Shown piece by piece: positions 62,078 to 64,000 of a DNA stretch of 64,000 bases. The position numbers were made by a program, and so were the translations under genes. The stretch is from an uncultured Cocleimonas sp. GTDB lineage: Bacteria > Pseudomonadota > Gammaproteobacteria > Thiotrichales > Thiotrichaceae. Position 1 is the stretch's first letter. Each line of letters begins with the position of its first letter. Location of the stretch: contig NZ_CANLZW010000002.1 of assembly GCF_947495625.1 (NCBI RefSeq), forward strand, positions 62,001-126,000, given 5' to 3'. The notes beneath the pieces were generated by a model. It had not been told where the DNA came from, ran no database searches, and worked only from the letters and a program-made list of their open reading frames with translations.

Positions 62078-62215
62078 TGCTTAGTCCACACCTTATGAAA
62101 AAATAATAGGTGAAGCATATATCGCCAATGTGACAGAATTATTTAATGAATATGACAGTTATGTTTAAAACGTATGCTTAAAAAGGCGGCTAACAGAAAG
62201 AGCGTAACGTCAAAT

Positions 62216-62246
62216 GTCACCCCCCTACTTTCAGGTCGTTTTTTTA
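62216..62246 (+). repeat. Dispersed C6 repeat, short form
   Basis: TGTCACCCCCCTACTTTCAGG then TCGTTTTTTTAG. It lies between two minus-strand genes, 46 bp from the stop of the VWA gene. Confidence 0.92.
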
Positions 62247-62291
62247 GTCATTTTTTAATGGATTTATCTACAAAAAGTTTAACGAATCCTT

Positions 62292-63413
62292 TTATAAGCC
62301 CTTCCAGATAGAACCTTTTTTCATGTTTTCTAAGGCTTTTTCCTGATGTGCCCGAATTTCTTTATTTTTCTCAAGAAGCCATCGTCCATCTTTGACTTGC
62401 TGCTGGTAGGCAAGTGATTTAGTTTTACTGGCGCATTCTTTGCTGATTGTTCCGTCGGCAACCATCGCCTTTAAAGTTTTTTGCAAAGCGCTAAATGGCT
62501 TGGTGATTTCCCGAGTTTGACACTTAATCGCATCAAGCAAAGCGTTGTTATGGACCCCAACCGTATGCGATAAATTTGAGAATAAGCAACGTTCATAGTG
62601 CAATAAAGACATTTCGGTATCGTGCGCCGCGTTGAGTTGTTTGCGTAATGCTTTCGCATCTTTCGCGGGAAAATACTTTCCTCCTCCCGCTTCAGAAATT
62701 GCCTCTAACTGCTGGCGCGTTTCCTTTCCCACATCAAAACCAATAACATTCACCACCGCACGCACGCCAGATTCATGCAATGCTTTGGCTGATGCAACAG
62801 GGTCGCCACCACAGGTTTCTTTTCCGTCAGATAACAAATAAACAATGGGAACAGACTCCTTATTCTTTTTTGATTTGCGCACCTTTTTCAACTCGTCCAG
62901 TGTGTAATCCAGCGCATCACCCATTGGCGTGTAACCAACTGGTTTCAATGATTTGATACTCTTTTTCAGGGTATGCATGCCGGCTCCGAGCTTATGTACC
63001 CATTCAACCGAACTGCACGATTCCGCTTTCCCAGATTTAGTATTATTGCCCTTGTGCCCATAAACAATCATCCCGACCGGTACATCTTTTTGTAGGGCGC
63101 CGAGAAAGCGCAAAGATTCACGCTTAGCAATCGACATCTTCGACTTACCACCCAACTTGCCAGCCATTGAGCCAGACGCATCAATCAGTAACACCACATG
63201 GGATGCCGGACGTTCCCCACCGCTAAAGGTTTTGGGCAAAGGGCAATCTTCGATTTTAGGATCTTTAATCTGAATATCACAACGGGAAGTATCACCCGGG
63301 TTTTCAGCATCTAACTTCTCGTACAGCGCCTGAGAATCACACACCTCATCAGCCTGCACCTGAAACATACACACACAAAAAGCCAGTAACGACGTCGTAA
63401 CTAATAATTTCAT
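62292..63413 (-). CDS. Secreted VWA-domain protein
   Basis: The 373-residue protein has a signal peptide (cleavage near VQA-DEV). A von Willebrand A domain follows with MIDAS motif DASGSM near residues 78-83, the threonine region GYTPMGDALDYTL near 160 and LLSDGKETCGG near 195. Several cysteines suggest disulfides. Such proteins bind partners through a divalent metal in the periplasm or at the surface. The partner is unknown. A repeat lies 51 bp upstream of the start. Confidence 0.87.
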   Translation of the reverse strand: MKLLVTTSLLAFCVCMFQVQADEVCDSQALYEKLDAENPGDTSRCDIQIKDPKIEDCPLPKTFSGGERPASHVVLLIDASGSMAGKLGGKSKMSIAKRESLRFLGALQKDVPVGMIVYGHKGNNTKSGKAESCSSVEWVHKLGAGMHTLKKSIKSLKPVGYTPMGDALDYTLDELKKVRKSKKNKESVPIVYLLSDGKETCGGDPVASAKALHESGVRAVVNVIGFDVGKETRQQLEAISEAGGGKYFPAKDAKALRKQLNAAHDTEMSLLHYERCLFSNLSHTVGVHNNALLDAIKCQTREITKPFSALQKTLKAMVADGTISKECASKTKSLAYQQQVKDGRWLLEKNKEIRAHQEKALENMKKGSIWKGL

Positions 63414-63725
63414 AGAGCACCCATGCCTTAAAAACGTAGAGTCAGCCTTTAATATAGACTAAAAGTCACCCCCCTACTTTGAAGCAGTTTTTAGCGGCTA
63501 TGTCTTTCCTTATAATAAACCTTAAAAATCTATTGAGAAATCTATGCAAACTTAGGTAGTTTTTAAAAGCATTGAGTTTTTAAATATACTTGATATGATT
63601 TCCCATTGGGTATCGATATTTCGTGGGTAGCAATTTAGCAACTGAGTCACTCCCCCGTTATCCTGCCCAAAAAATAATATGTTGGTTTTAACACATTTTA
63701 ATCTTATGAATTCTGGGAGGATCAT
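63414..63725. other. Gene-free divergent region of 312 bp
   Basis: It contains one dispersed repeat (63464) and AT-rich sequence with the promoter of the DsrE-like gene. A strong GGGAGG ribosome binding site ends the region. I see nothing else. Confidence 0.6.
63464..63492 (+). repeat. Dispersed C6 repeat, short form
   Basis: AGTCACCCCCCTACTTTGAAG then CAGTTTTTAGCG. It lies between divergent genes. Confidence 0.9.
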
Positions 63726-64000
63726 ATGAATAAATTAATACCTGCACTTTTGTTAGTTGGAAGCTTATCTATTAGTTACAGCTAGTTACAGCACGGCAAT
63801 GGCTGAAGATTTCGCACCTTACGGAACCGCCAAAGTTGATATGCATGAATATCCAAAAATTGATGCCGTATTTGATGTTAACTACGAAGATCCAAAAAAA
63901 TTAAACATACTTTATAATTTTATGAAGAACACCGCTAAACCACTTAAAGGAGACATGGTGGTTGTAACACATGGCCCTGAATTACGTGTATTTGCCAAAG
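63726..64000 (+). pseudogene. DsrE-like secreted protein, frame broken by a 10-bp duplication (partial)
   Basis: An ATG at 63726 follows GGGAGG and encodes a signal peptide, MNKLIPALLLVGSLSISYS, then meets TAG at 63783. Removing one of two tandem TAGTTACAGC copies (63773-63792) restores STAMAEDFAPYGTAKVDM and an open frame to the window end. The mature part (YEDPKKLNILYNF, then VVVTHGPELRVFAK) resembles secreted DsrE/DsrF-like proteins. It is either a recent pseudogene, a slippage-switched gene or a sequencing error. The 3' end lies outside the window. Confidence 0.75.
63773..63792 (+). repeat. 10-bp perfect tandem duplication in a signal-peptide region
   Basis: TAGTTACAGC occurs twice in a row. 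The length is not a multiple of three, so the duplication shifts the frame and creates the stop at 63783-63785. Confidence 0.95.

Noticed and set aside
8798-63492. The C6 repeats as a CRISPR array
   Set aside because: Copies are kilobases apart with genes between them and no regular spacers; no cas gene is present.
8798-63492. The C6 repeats as integron attC sites
   Set aside because: There is no integrase or cassette-like order of small promoterless genes, and the core lacks the attC R-site pattern.
8798-63492. The C6 repeats as ordinary rho-independent terminators only
   Set aside because: A few copies could form C/G stems, but many have no matching G-tract, and the conserved part is the unpaired core, so this alone does not explain them.

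Overview
The window is about 64 kb of an AT-rich (I estimate near 40% GC) gammaproteobacterial chromosome. The left edge has the typical gammaproteobacterial order trpS (3' end only), scpA, scpB. The mix of DsrC/DsrE-type sulfur proteins, cytochrome P460, TIGR04219-type outer-membrane barrel and YceH would fit a marine or Thiotrichales-like organism, but I cannot place it more closely from sequence alone. I recognise no tRNA, rRNA, IS element, prophage, CRISPR array or classical defence island.

Layout. 0-2 kb: trpS end and scpAB (chromosome condensation). 2-8.8 kb: one plus-strand operon for a Yej/Opp-like peptide ABC transporter (membrane-anchored binding protein, two enlarged permeases, fused double ATPase), then a single-domain asparaginase. 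8.8-14.3 kb: single genes (DUF3050, a nuclease, an acyl-CoA synthetase, thioredoxin-like, GNAT). 14.4-18.7 kb: redox cluster (SDR, luciferase-like monooxygenase, DUF1330, quinone oxidoreductase) divergent from a LysR regulator, with a palindrome and a (GATATT)6 tract between them. 18.9-20.4 kb: YHYH lipoprotein plus a small cysteine-rich secreted protein. 20.4-24.9 kb: DUF6434, a second trpS with a Trp-Trp leader peptide, a methyltransferase, a hydrolase and a Cds1-like PLP enzyme. 24.9-29.4 kb: AT-rich cluster of four genes of unknown function. 29.5-32.3 kb: CobT/CobS-like VWA and AAA+ pair. 32.4-43.5 kb: envelope and stress genes (beta-barrel, sterol-desaturase family, YceH, CBS, YHS, Spy/CpxP-like, DUF4124, DJ-1, Popeye). 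43.5-44.5 kb: a 1-kb gene-free stretch holding what look like two tandem minus-strand small-RNA genes, each with a -24/-12 promoter and matching upstream sites. 44.5-52.6 kb: GlxA regulator, FAD oxidoreductase, histidine phosphatase, DsrC-like protein, LysR, cytochrome P460, MgtC. 52.7-58 kb: esterase, dioxygenase, DoxX, DsbA-like and MBL-fold genes with a divergent LysR. 58-64 kb: cold-shock protein, a 41-residue basic protein, lipoprotein hydrolase, DUF1653, beta-propeller, PA3496-like, VWA protein and the start of a DsrE-like gene broken by a 10-bp tandem duplication.

The most striking pattern is a dispersed intergenic repeat, core GTCACCCCCCTACTTT followed by a few variable bases, a G-rich spot and a run of T. 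I count 26 copies with the C-run core and one degenerate copy, about one per 2.4 kb, nearly always at transcription-unit boundaries. All copies to the right of 8.8 kb point the same way whatever the gene direction; the two left of 2.4 kb point the other way. Several copies carry a longer insert with an AT-rich hairpin. One copy lies inside a reading frame and one supplies the apparent ribosome binding site of a gene. The reverse strand of the core resembles an extended Shine-Dalgarno sequence.

The other strong candidates for undescribed biology are the tandem sigma-54-type small RNAs, the attenuator-like leader of the second trpS, and a pair of tiny secreted acidic proteins that share a C-x21-C core and a common 5' region.
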